This document shows positions 35,114 to 44,332 of a stretch of 44,332 bases of DNA, piece by piece. Under the pieces are notes generated by a model. That model did no database searches. It saw only the letters and a program-made list of their open reading frames with translations, and was not told the origin of the DNA. Every line of letters starts with the position of its first letter. Position 1 is the stretch's first letter. The translations under genes and the position numbers were made by a program. The stretch is from Pelomyxa schiedti (taxonomy: Eukaryota; Evosea; Pelobiontida; Pelomyxidae), in assembly GCA_020536535.1 (NCBI GenBank), contig JAHLWZ010000255.1, positions 970 through 45,301 on the forward strand, in the 5' to 3' direction.

Positions 35114-37285
35114 ATGAAGGGAACAGCGAACAACGGGCGGGACGTGACACGAGCGTTGCTGGAGGAATTCCAGCACTTCTCGCTGAGCCAGTCGGTGGTG
35201 AACGCGGTGGTGGCGTCGGCGCAGGACCCGGCCACGCAGATACCGGCGAGCAAGGGAGGGGGCGGCAACGGGGGCGGGGGAGGGAGGAAGGGGGGAGGCG
35301 GGCAGCAGCAGCAGGTGATGGAGCGGGCCAGGGCCCTGCTCAAGGCAATGTGTGCCGGTGACGAGCAGAAAATAGTGGCTTTGCAAGCAATGTTCCCTGT
35401 GTGTTCTTCTTCTTCTTCTTCTTCTTTCTTTTTTCTTTTTTTTTTTTTTTTTTCCCCGGTGTTGTTTATGTTTCTGTTTATGTTTCTGCTTTTTTTTTTT
35501 TTTTTTCCCTGGCTTTTAGTTGTTGGTTGTTTCATTTATTATAATATGTTTGGATGTAGGAAATGAAATAAGCTAACTGATTCTCTTGTATGCAATTAGC
35601 AAGTACCACCACAAACGATAGCCAAGACAATTTGTGAAGCTAATGGTTCTTTGGAGCAAGCAGTGGAACAACTTGTAATGTATGCTACTCATGTGAAGCT
35701 GCCCACACCAAATGCCCAAAATCCAGCCCGAATCCACCCAGTGCAACAAATGCCACCACCACCAAAGACGCCACCAACCAACACACCATCAAAGGTAACA
35801 CCCAGTCCTGACGCCAGTTCAACAACCACAGCCACTTCGACTTCAACCGCACCCACACCTACTTCCACAGCTACACCTGGGGTAACTTCGACGGCGTCTG
35901 TAAAGCCTACTCCTACAATTGCCCCGTCACTGCTTACGTCCGCTCTACCTGGAAAAGTACCCCCACCTCAAGAGCATGCGATTGACATAGAAACCCATGG
36001 GGGCCAAAGGTATCAGAATCTCCACGTGCTTTTTGACCACACCCTAGTGCTGTTCTTGAAGCTGCCATGCAGAAGAATAAGCTACCACGCAAACCTATAA
36101 TGGCTTCCGAAGTTGTACCCAAGGAACCTGGAACAACAATATCTCTTAGTGGTCACGTATCTCCTGTGGGTTCCTGCCTGTCTTAGTAAAGACTAACATT
36201 CCTCAAGGAATCACCGAAGTCAATAAATTATGAGTTCCACATTCAAGGAGTAGAGCCAACAGCCACAGACTGGGTTGGCTTGTATATCCACAACAGACAG
36301 TACGCTAACAAATACTCTGATTGGCAGCACACTGGTTACTTTTTCCCACCCTCCAAAAAGTTAAAACCTCTCACACAGCCGGCACCGCACATGGTCACGG
36401 GACATTTTCCAATCTACTTGACGGGTTTTATGACTTGAGGCTTTTCCTCAATGGAAACAAGGTAGCTAATAGAAGGTTTTCTTGTGTTAATCTGTTAAAG
36501 ACAAATCCTATCTGCCGCTCTGAACCAGTATTGATCGGTACCGAAGTTCCTCTCTCTGCTGAAATCGTAGGCCGAAAAGTTCGGATAAGCTGGCTCCCAA
36601 AGAATGCAACCTTGAACCCAACCTATGACTGGATTGGCCTATTTCTCAAGGTTCCATTGTTTATTAACAGGCTCTTTTTTACACTGCACAGGGAACAAAA
36701 AGTAACAAGAAGTTCCTCATGTATACTTGGGGAAGTGAATGTGGCAGTGTGTTAGTGGGACCTATTCCTTATGGTACAGACGAATATGAATGTCGTTACT
36801 TTAAGCATGGGTCTGGCTTCATATACTCAGGAAGAGTGTTCTTTTCTATACCTGTCAGGGACTCTCTTACTGTTATCTCATCTAACCTGAGGTTTGTCAC
36901 ACCATTTCCCGTGTAACGAAAAACATATTTCTAGACTTGGGGAATCTTTGCAAGTCCGTTGGGCTCTCTCCACTGTGGAACCTCACAGTAGAGACTGGAT
37001 AGGGATTTTCCCGGCTGGTGCGAAGGACGATGCTTACCTATGCTATAAATACACACACAACTGCACGGTGGACCAGCGTGACCACGATAATGGAACCATG
37101 GTATTTGATACAGCCGACCTCACAAAGGTGTCATATATCAACGAGCCTTGAAATGTTTGTAACCAAATTTGTAGATTTTGCCAGGCAATTATGACCTGAG
37201 GTTCTTCTCTGGCACTACAGGGGCAAAGCTTCCATCTATGTCGATTTCTATTACGGTGTCTACTTATGGTATAGGCTCACTGTAA
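35114..37285 (+). CDS. CUE-domain protein with several SKICH-like domains
   Basis: ATG at 35114. Residues 1-95 are on exon 1, which has a Gly-rich insert (KGGGGNGGGG). Intron 35399-35599 (201 nt, very T-rich) separates the halves of a CUE ubiquitin-binding domain: KIVALQAMFP on one side and QVPPQTIAKTICEANGSLEQ on the other, with the MFP and di-Leu-like end typical of CUE. A Pro/Thr/Ser linker follows, then at least three Ig-fold units marked by (T/R)DW(V/I)G(L/I): TDWVGLYIHN (about 36270), YDWIGLFLKG (about 36630) and RDWIGIFPAG (about 37000), the second and third each followed by a Y-x-C block (YECRYF, YLCYKY). These match the SKICH/CALCOCO pattern. SKICH proteins such as CALCOCO2 and TAX1BP1 are selective-autophagy receptors, so this could be a ubiquitin-reading adaptor; that is inference. 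The stop is TAA at 37283-37285. 126 bp from the convergent AAA gene. Confidence 0.75.
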
Positions 37286-37410
37286 AAAACCTCCAAACAT
37301 TGTATACAAAACAGAAGGTGAATAAAAGCAGAAGCAAAACAAAAAAAAAAAAAAATTCTTCTTTCAAAATGGTGGTTTCTTTGTTGGAATGATAAATCAA
37401 TCCATTTTGA

Positions 37411-39964
37411 CTACATGTCATCCTCCCCACCACCCTCCTTGTTGTCCCACACAGAGGGTGCACCCTCATCACTGAGGTCCCTGTGGAACTGCAGCCACAC
37501 CCTCATAGCATCGTCCATCACAGCCTGTGTCAGCGGGCACACCCTCTGCTCAGCCAGCCCTATCGCCAGCCTCATGACGGCGCCCACGGCCCGCCCGCTG
37601 CCCGTGAACTCGGCCAGCTTGTCCAGCGCGAAGCTCGAGTCCACCAGCTTCTCCGCGGCCTCTTGCCCGCGGGGCTGCCCGCCGCCGCCGCCGTCGCCGT
37701 CGGCCAGCTTCTCGTCGCCGAGGATGCGGATCAGCAGGTTCCTCCACACCACGCGCTTGCCGGCCACGTCGAGCGGCTCGTACCTGACCGCGAGGGTGAC
37801 GCGGCTGAGCGCGGCCGGGTCGAAGCTGGCCGCCCGGTTCGAGGTGATGAACAGCGAGCCCTCGAAGTTCTCCAGCAGGCGCAGGAGCACGCCGACCATC
37901 GAGTTGAGCAGGAGCTGCCCGCGGCGCCGCCGCTCCACCAGCGCGTCGCCCTCGTCGAGCAGCACCAGGGCGCCCCAGTGCGCCGCGAGCGAGAGGACGT
38001 CGGTGAGGCGCTCCTCGAGCTCCGCGACGGTGGACCCGAGCTCGGCGAATGAGAGGGAGTAGAGCGGCCGGCCGAACAAGTTTGCAAGTGCCTCAACGGA
38101 AAGGGTTTTACCTGAAAGGTTTGGAGTCAGTTGGTGGTTTTCTTTTTTTGTGTGTGTGTGTTTGGTTACCTGTTCCGGGCGGACCATAGAGCAGGAAAAG
38201 CACACCTCCACCTTTTCCTTCAATGACATCACGGAATTTGTACCTTGGTTCCCTCTGTAGTCTCTGTAAGAGAGTCCGCACTTCTTCATCGACTCCCTCA
38301 ACACCTCCACTGGAACATGCAATCGCTCGTTCTCCCCGTAGTGTCGATGCAGCCATGGCCATTAACATTTCTTTGGTTTGAGCAGGTAAAACCAACTGCC
38401 TCCAGGCATCGCTGCTGTAGGGTACAGTTTCCAGGCTATCAACAACTACATGCCCCCATTGCTTAATAGTTAAACTGAATGCAACCACTGTTGGCCAGCA
38501 TAGATATTTCATTGATTGGGGCACTGTAGACCATATGTGCAAACCAGCAGCCTTGAGCCTCTCAGCGCGCTTTTCTTCACTCTCTCCTTCAGTTGAGCTC
38601 CTTTGAGTGTTTCTGTATGCTTTGATTCCTGCAGCAATTGCTAGTCCTGCTTCATCCACTGCGGATGCAGGGGCATGGCCTAACTCAAGTCCTCTTCTGG
38701 TATCCACAACCAATCGTCCGGGAGCAGCAAGCTTATGACTAGCAGTTGCTGCACCACGATTTCCCATACTTCCCACGTGTGGGAAAAAGCTGCCAGCACG
38801 ATACCGGCGGTAGGCAGGTCTACCAGCTAGAGAAGCCAAAATGGAAGCACGGTGCTCCAGCTCTGGGGGTGGTGTCTCTGTTGGGAGCAGTGGCCTAAAT
38901 GGCAGAGATGAGAGTTCCTTGGTGCCAGTCCAGTCTTCAAAAATCTGCTCAAATGATACAGCAATGAATTCCCCTGCCATTGCCACTAGAGTAGTAAGCA
39001 CTAGGCGATAAGAGAACTTGCGGCCACCCAACAGAGATCGCAGTGGCTCATAGTATGAGTCCGTGACCCTCATCCCCACTAATGCACCTCCGAGGGCACC
39101 CACGCTTCTGCTTGTGACAATGCTTCCTATGGGGAACACTTCTTGTAAGCCCATGTACTCTATGGGCCAGTCCTCAGTCATTGCCTCCCTTGTTGATTGT
39201 ATTATGTCTATATACTCCTTCTCAATTGCTGCAATGAATTCATCCAATGCCTCAAAGACCAGAGGAGCTTTTCCATTTGCAGGCAATGTGAAGCCAAAAC
39301 CAGACACAGTTTCAAGGAGCCTGTTAACGCGCTCAGCAAGGTCAGGATCCTTCTCCAAATCCTCGGCAGTACTGGCGTTCAGAGCTGCAGAATCTCTTTG
39401 CAAAGCACGTAACCTAGCCAGTTGTCCATACACCTAATTTAATTTAAGATATCTCGCTCTAACAATACATCTTTTTCCCCAGTAACATTTATACTTTTTT
39501 AAATGAAAAAAAACCAAAAAAATACGCACCATCCCAATTGGCATTTCAATGTCCAGGCTTCCCCTGGTCATCTTTCTGAGAACGTGCAGCAAAGGGACCA
39601 CGACGGGGGGTAAGTTCTCGCTGGAGGCAGACTGAGACGCCCCGCCCCTAGAGACCGTGTGTGTCCCACCGGTGGGCTGGGGCGTGGCGACCTTGTGCGG
39701 GGCCCGCCCCCGCGCCCGCGTGCTGAAGACCACAGCGTCGGGCTCCCCTGTGGCCTTGCGCCGTATGGTAAACAGGGGCTCTTCCTCCTGCTGCTGCTCG
39801 GTGCCGCTGGTGCGCGGGGCTGCGGGAGGGGCGGCTGCTGGTCGGCGGGAGACCACGCCAGGGGGAGGAGGGGGCGAGGAGCCAGGGAACGGAGGAGGAG
39901 GGGGCGGCGGCGGCGGAGGCGGCGGTGTGGCCGAACTCGGGGGTGCTGCTGTTGTTGCAGACAT
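37411..39964 (-). CDS. AAA-family ATPase with polyproline N-terminus
   Basis: Three exons (39964-39530, 39433-38170, 38111-37411) with introns 39434-39529 (96 nt) and 38112-38169 (58 nt) give about 799 residues. The N-terminus has a run of Pro (about 12), then basic/Ser-rich sequence. A long N-domain with DW and Gly-rich GGALVGMRV stretches follows. The ATPase is near the C-terminus: Walker A GPPGTGKT, cut by the second intron between GTG and KT; Walker B ALVLLDEGDALVERR; sensor-1 LFITSNR; then FDPAALSRV with an arginine that could be the finger. The order and spacing match the AAA group common in fungi and amoebae (N-domain plus one AAA module, often annotated AAA ATPase with DUF7025) more than ATAD3. 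Substrate and compartment unknown. The C-terminal exon is strikingly GC-rich compared with the middle one. Confidence 0.82.
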
Positions 39965-40365
39965 GTCTTTGTGTTGTTGCGTTTAGTTGCTTGGCGGTTT
40001 GGATTTATTTTTTTTTTTGTGTGTTTGTTTGCGTGGTGACGTTTGGTTTAAAAGGGAGAGGTGCCCATTGGGCGCAAGTCCTTTAGCAGATCGCACCAAG
40101 CTCGCCAATTTTTCATGGTTCTTCGGAACTCGCCTGCTTTTTGTTTGAACGCGATCCCAAACATAGCCCACCAAGTTGGACTGGCCAGAACTCCAACTCC
40201 TCGTTCACTCCCGGGGTACACAATGCACTTCCAGAAGAAAAACTTCTCCGGGAACTGCCGACCCGCACGTCGAGGGGGCAGCCTGACTCTCGAATTTAGG
40301 TGAAGGGCACCTTTCATATAAAAACCCATCACACAGCAGGAAGGGGTGGGAATAACATAGCAGGA
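39965..40365. promoter_or_regulatory. Divergent region between AAA and Ank-RA genes, with small ORF
   Basis: 401 bp between two divergent starts. The AAA side (39965-40040) read on the minus strand is an A/C-rich leader with CAAACAAACACAC words. The rest is filled by a minus-strand small ORF (next entry). TATAAAA occurs at 40317-40323. Confidence 0.4.
40048..40329 (-). CDS. Possible small protein, 93 aa, unassigned
   Basis: An uninterrupted minus-strand frame from ATG 40329 (MGFYMKG) to a TAA at 40048. The product is basic and Trp-rich: FPEKFFFWKCIVYPG, SPTWWAMFGIAF, TMKNWRAWCDLL. Base use looks coding (no low complexity, no stops). A start at 40317 would give 89 residues. I know no family for it. 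It lies only 37 bp from the divergent Ank-RA start, which leaves little room for a promoter, so it could instead be an upstream exon or chance frame. No plus-strand coding competes convincingly. Confidence 0.35.
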   Translation of the reverse strand: MGFYMKGALHLNSRVRLPPRRAGRQFPEKFFFWKCIVYPGSERGVGVLASPTWWAMFGIAFKQKAGEFRRTMKNWRAWCDLLKDLRPMGTSPF

Positions 40366-41566
40366 ATGGCAGCAGTGCCGATGCGTACGGTGCGTAGGCA
40401 AGTGGTGGACCCCAGCATGCTGTTCACTTACGCGAGGGAGGGCGACGATCCCAACACCAAGCTGCTGCTCGACTGCGGCGTCGACGTGAACATGAGGGAC
40501 TTTGATCGCAACTGCACGCCTTTGCATTTTGCTTGTTCTGTGGGCGCCAGGGGTGTATGTGACAAAAAACCAGTTCTACAATTTTTTTTTCTTTTTTTCC
40601 CTTTTTAGGCCGCAACTAAAATTTTTAAAACACATTCAAGGTTATTGAGACACTTGTAGCTAGGGGAGCTGATCTTAATGCCAGAGATACTTTTGATAGG
40701 ACTCCAATGCATATACTAATAGAGAAACGGTGATTTTCATGAAATAAAAAAACCTCGTCTTACCTTGTACACAAACTACATCAAGTTATGATACCCTTGC
40801 TGTGTGGATGGCCAGGCAGGGAGGGGACATAAATTCCCCTGACCGCAAAGGAAACGGTCCCGTTGATTATGCACTACCATTTCTTCAAAGAGACTTGCGC
40901 ATGGCTGCTGGAGAAATAAAGAGTATCTTTATTTTCTCTCTGTCTGTTTTATCAACTGCCTTCTATAGTAGACGGAGGGGCTGTTACCCCGATAGGCTCA
41001 ACAGGCGCGACCTCCACTCCAACATCGGCAGTCATTCTTGCAATGGCAGCACCAACCCCTTCTCCATCCAAACCTGCTGCACCTCCTGTCAGAAAAGTTC
41101 TCTTTCACAATTTACCATACACTATAATGACTTTTTTTTTATAGGAGCCTATTCGAGTGGCTTTCAGAAGCGATGCATACAAGTCTATTATGGTAACATC
41201 GGATCAGAATGCAGCACAACTTGTCAGGGATATGCTTGTCAAGTTGGACATTGATCCCGCAAAACGAAATTGGTTTGACATTGTCGAACGAAAGAACGTA
41301 GAAGGCAGGTAACAGCCGCAAGGCTTCACATACTTACACGAATTTTCCAAAAGAGCGCCATTTGGCACCCAATGAAAACATCCTCGAAGTGAAACAAAAA
41401 TGGCCAGTGAAGTGGGATAACACCGGAAATGATGAATCATATAAAACACATCACTTCATTGTATGCATCCCTTCTTCTGCACAACCACTTTGTTCAAGAT
41501 TTGTAGTTATGCTGCAAACCAAACACACCAAAGGCCATTGCGGAGGAGTTTGCCTCCAAGACTTGA
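40366..41566 (+). CDS. Ankyrin-repeat protein with Ras-association (RA) domain
   Basis: ATG at 40366 (MAAVPMRTVRR). Ankyrin units: TYAREGDDPNTKLLLDCGVD, MRDFDRNCTPLHFACS, then after an intron VIETLVARGADLNARD and FDRTPMHILIEKR, and WMARQGGDINSPDRKGNGP on a later exon. A Pro/Ser/Thr linker leads to an RA domain: IRVAFRSDAYKSIMVTSD (the ubiquitin-like beta hairpin), DMLVKLDIDP, NWFDIVERKN, LAPNENILEVKQKWP. RA domains bind GTP-loaded Ras or Rap, so this is a probable Ras effector. The last intron is 41461-41506 (46 nt, phase 0). The product then ends NTPKAIAEEFASKT at the TGA 41564-41566. The first intron border after TPLHFACS is uncertain. Convergent with the membrane-protein gene, 106 bp away. 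Confidence 0.75.
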
Positions 41567-41671
41567 TCAATACTAAATGAAATGTACTGTAGAAACTTTT
41601 TTTTTGTATGAAGTACACTTATTGGGTCACAAAACCCAACAAAGTTTGGTTGGTGTGGTCACTTAGATAAA

Positions 41672-43700
41672 TCAGTCTTGTTTTGGTTTCTCGGGATTGG
41701 AGTAGACGGCGTATGAGACTATGTTGGTTACGAATTTGATGGTGATGTACATGGCGACTACTCTGCCAAGGAAAAGATTGTGAATAATTAACCCCTTGTG
41801 GACACCCTAGCCATAGTTTGAGTGAAGCAGTGGGAAAGGTGACTTACCGCTCTCCCCATCAAAGTACAGTATGTCACGCATTCAACTACACCTAACTTGG
41901 AGGAAAATCCTGATGAAACGGTCCCCCGCCACAGAGAACGGAGGTATCTCTGTGCGTGATAGGCGGAGTCAATGAGCAATAGTTCAAGGATAAGAGTTTC
42001 TGGAAAGAATATGTCAGAGTCAATCAAGACTAGATATTACATGAAAAACCGGAAATCAGGTCGTGCTGATGTGAAAAAACTTTCGAGATAGCAAACCATG
42101 CAAAGAATTCTACTATCTGATTCACAAGGCTTACAGCGTTCCCGTGCACAAGGATGTCAAACCACTGGTGTAGGATTAACACATTAAATGCCTACTGAGG
42201 AAAGGTAAAAACCATCTCACTGAAATGTGTCATCATCAGCAATTTGTACGCCAATAAAAGATATACTATCTAACAGAAAGGTTGAGTCAATAGCGCAAAG
42301 TACACGTGCGGGCGAAATGCTGATATCAAACGTTTGTGCACTTGCCTCTTGATAAGTCAAGGGGTTTTCACTCAATTTGGAGGAGAAATATTGCCACGTG
42401 ATATAGGTCATAAAGCAGTGAGCCAATCCAATAAGCAGATAGTTCAACCGCTGCAAAAATCTGCACAAGCTCCTGCCCCTTTCACCAGCCAATAGCCTCA
42501 CAACAACCACTTTTTTTTTTGTTGTTTGTTGTTTGTTGTTTGTTCCACAACGATAGATGGCAACTTACAAAAGAGACACGAGACCAAGAAAAAAGTGAGT
42601 GCGAGGCCACAATAGCACCAGTCGTGTGCGTAGTCGTACAGCAGATCAAAGTTGATGGAACCCAGCTCGGGCATCCTGGATCCCACAATTCCCTTTCCCG
42701 TCTCGTACCACTCTTGCACAGTCACCCGCATCACCGCAGCCTGGTGTAGGTGTGGAATTGTTTCTGTTAAAAAAAAAAAAAATTTTTTTCCAAAGTCCGT
42801 ATTTTACGGATCATTTTGTTTGCTTGGCCGAATGCCACGATTCTGATGTAATCAGCTGGACCGCAGTGCCCAATGAAAGACTTCCAAGTGGGTGACAGTG
42901 TTCTTGCATACTATGATGGACGAGGCACCGCTCCGGCTGTTGTTCAGTGCATTTGGAAGTGTGTGATCGTCACTGTCCCCGGAACGAATTTATGAGCGTG
43001 TAAGTGCACTTCCTCAAAGTGCCTTTTATCAACCGTTATGTTTCACAACTTAATACTTCCAGACAAACCTGCAGTGTTTACTTTTGTGCACTTGCAGCTC
43101 ATCAATCACTTCAGTACAGTGCTGAAGAATGTCGCCTTTAAGAACAGAAATTAGTGGTAAGAAAAAGTGTAAGTGATGCCACTCAAACGTGTCCCAGTTC
43201 GGTCAATAAGAGTTGCACGCAATGCAATCTATGTTTATCTCCCTGACTGCCAAAGGCACTAGAGAGGTATGAGGTAATGTCTTCTTGGTATCATACAAGC
43301 AAAAAACGCTTGTAGACAGGTAATCGTCTCCAGTTGCAAAGATCTCAACAGGAGTGATGTGAAGGATTGAAAGTGCATGGAAAGTCTATGTGGATAAAAT
43401 TGGTTTTTAGCCAAAAATTACCACAGGTCCTCCAAGAGAATGAGTATTAATCCCACTTGATGAACACACAATCCATATGCTTACCTTTTGGTATTCTCCA
43501 GAACTGATGCCGCAAAGAACCGTTCTCGAGACTCATTCCTGGTCTGTTTTTTCTGCGGGGCTCATTCACTGTGGGAGACCACAACGTCTCGGGTTTGTTG
43601 GCAAAGCTCTTTCATCAAACGCTTGTTTCGTTTCCTGACGTTGATAACTTGAGTGAGTGAAAACAAATGCCATTGAGCCCCTTGTGAACTGCATGGGAGA
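41672..43700 (-). CDS. Multi-exon membrane protein, polycystin-like (tentative)
   Basis: A minus-strand gene broken by many short introns. Exons I can place: 42910-42808 and 42763-42569, joined over intron 42764-42807 (44 nt) to read QANKMI-QTIPHLHQAAVMRV..., ending in a hydrophobic helix (WCYCGLALTFFLVSCLF). After about 42500 come a second helix (LQRLNYLLIGLAHCFMTYI), SKLSENPLTYQEAS and further helices (VYLLLAYKLLMMTHF, AFNVLILHQWFDIL). The last exon ends with helix MYITIKFVTNIVSYAVY and TGA at 41672. Helix order and the SKLxxxPxTYxE block after the second helix resemble the S2-S5 region of polycystins. Upstream exons to about 43700 are likely but frames conflict. A pore-like segment (RFIRIFLQ ... 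ILYFDG) carries an in-frame TGA at 41882-41884. Family call weak; membrane nature good. Confidence 0.42.
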
Positions 43701-43752
43701 GAACAAGAGGGAGAGCTTGGGGTAGTGGAAGAGATCAGCATAGAATTTATTT

Positions 43753-44171
43753 TTAGACCTGGTCTTCGAGTGACTGTCCTGGCTTCGAAGCCTCGGCTTT
43801 CAGGGGATTTTTTTTTACCACAGTTTCCTTTTCGTTCTCCTTTTTCTCCGCGTCCAACGGAGTTGTACCAAACCAGCGGTGCCGATGTGGTACGCAGGAC
43901 GCAGGTCCCTCCCTTACACCATTTGTGTTGTTTCGTTTGGACAATTCGAAATTGTGGCATGAATGGCATGTTGACATTACTATTTGCCTGCGTGTACGAC
44001 TGCGCCTACGACCACACGTGTCCACACACCACAGCTGCCATTTGGAGACAAACAAACCGATGTTCACCGAACGATCAAACTGCACCCATTTACGCCGCCC
44101 GTTGGATTTCTCCTACTGCTGTGACATCACTCATACGAGGATACAGTAGACACCTCACGTACCTCGTACAT
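43753..44171 (-). CDS. Small Cys-containing protein, possibly Rpr2/Rpp21-like
   Basis: Model: start ATG 44171 (MYE), 50-nt intron 44113-44162 (phase 0, GTACGT...AG), then 44112-43753, giving about 122 residues. The second exon reads KSNGRRKWVQFDRSV, then DTCGRRRSRTRRQ and VMSTCHSCHNFELSKR, then a Lys/Glu-rich tail. The spacing of a Cys followed by a basic run and a T-C-x-x-C knuckle resembles the zinc ribbon of the Rpr2/Rpp21/Snm1 subunits of RNase P and RNase MRP. The usual first C-x-x-C pair is not visible in this frame, so the match is partial. A start further upstream, beyond the window, is possible. The hydrophilic, basic character fits an RNA-binding protein. Confidence 0.35.
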
Positions 44172-44215
44172 AGACTTAGAGATCTTCACTGCAGCTCTCT
44201 GATTTTCTAATCCTG

Positions 44216-44332
44216 TGCTATTTTCTTAACGTACTTCTTAACGTACAGTTGCTGTTTTCTCCCCGGCGAAAAGACCCAACAAAATAAAAAGCAACAAAAC
44301 AAAACAATAAAATAAAACAAAACAAAAAAAAC
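44216..44332 (+). promoter_or_regulatory. A/C-rich tract at window end, possible leader of next gene
   Basis: The last ~55 bases are almost only A with spaced C (AACAAAA, AAAACAAAAC words). Similar A/C-rich leaders stand directly upstream of the plus-strand start codons at 3309, 8177 and 27134 and of the minus-strand AAA start. By analogy a plus-strand gene probably starts just after 44332. Confidence 0.35.

Noticed and set aside
37415-38062. 215-codon plus-strand ORF opposite the AAA exon
   Set aside because: Shadow of a GC-rich exon whose minus-strand frame holds Walker B, sensor and arginine motifs.
37411-39964. Assignment of the AAA ATPase to ATAD3
   Set aside because: No ATAD3 N-terminal coiled coil or membrane segment is visible, and the N-domain instead resembles the fungal/amoebal AAA group.
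42873-43143. Plus-strand ORF with a Tudor/chromo-like start (KDFQVGDSVLAYYDG)
   Set aside because: It needs a -1 frameshift near 42955 to continue, and the opposite strand has a coding exon (42910-42808) that splices cleanly to the membrane-protein gene. Kept only as a low-probability alternative.
41672-43700. Meckelin (TMEM67), TMEM231 or mucolipin identity for the membrane protein
   Set aside because: Considered because of helix number and short motifs, but no diagnostic block of those families could be placed; the polycystin-like match was better though still weak.
1-44332. tRNA, rRNA, CRISPR arrays, transposons or terminal repeats
   Set aside because: No cloverleaf with B-box sequence, no spaced direct-repeat array, and no transposase or reverse transcriptase motif was seen; the only long repeat is the gap-flanking pair.

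Overview
This is a gene-dense, intron-rich piece of a nuclear eukaryotic genome. It holds 14 gene models in 44 kb: 12 that I can place in families or describe by clear domain content, one possible Rpr2-type small gene, and one unassigned small ORF. Introns are short (mostly about 36-100 nt, GT..AG), and intergenic spacers run from about 64 to 440 bp. The gene set (Roco kinase, RhoGEF, RasGEF with ankyrins, Ras-association protein, VIT/vWA protein, NO VEIN-like GHKL protein), the Ser/Thr/Pro/Gln-rich tracts and the compact layout fit a free-living amoeboid protist. My guess is Amoebozoa, possibly an archamoeba such as Pelomyxa. That is inference; no rRNA or other taxonomic marker is present.

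Layout. 1-3132 (+): 3' part of a VIT/vWA protein ending in a Cys-rich zinc module; its 5' end lies outside the window. 3309-6261 (+): RhoGEF with an N-terminal Cys-rich module, a long Pro/Gln/Glu linker, an IQ motif, a DH domain and a C-terminal C1 domain. 6325-7750 (-): membrane-anchored alpha/beta hydrolase of the ABHD1/3 (EMB8) type. 8177-10836 (+): secretory NRF-domain/acyltransferase-3 multipass protein. 10975-18014 (-): Roco protein with LRR-ROC-COR-kinase-WD40 order, like LRRK proteins. 18307-26955 (-): giant NO VEIN/sacsin-like protein with a GHKL ATPase and a C-terminal DUF3883 nuclease-like domain. An assembly gap flanked by identical 121-bp copies lies inside its 5' exon. 27134-29238 (+): USP39/Sad1, the splicing-associated inactive ubiquitin protease. 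29676-34784 (+): Ser-rich/ankyrin/RasGEF protein. 35114-37285 (+): CUE domain followed by several SKICH-like repeats. 37411-39964 (-): AAA ATPase with a polyproline N-terminus. 40366-41566 (+): ankyrin/Ras-association protein. 41672 to about 43700 (-): multi-exon membrane protein resembling polycystin channels. 43753-44171 (-): small Cys-containing protein, possibly Rpr2/Rpp21-like.

Four of the genes (RhoGEF, Roco, Ank-RasGEF, Ank-RA) belong to small-GTPase signalling. Two (USP39, CUE/SKICH) concern ubiquitin, and the NO VEIN-like protein may be a chaperone- or nuclease-type factor. There is no operon logic; strands alternate, and convergent pairs are separated by only 64-138 bp. The most unusual objects are the GHKL+DUF3883 giant, the CUE+SKICH protein, the LRR array in which exons follow repeats, and introns cut exactly into nucleotide-binding motifs. 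All multi-exon models here were spliced by eye and need transcript support.
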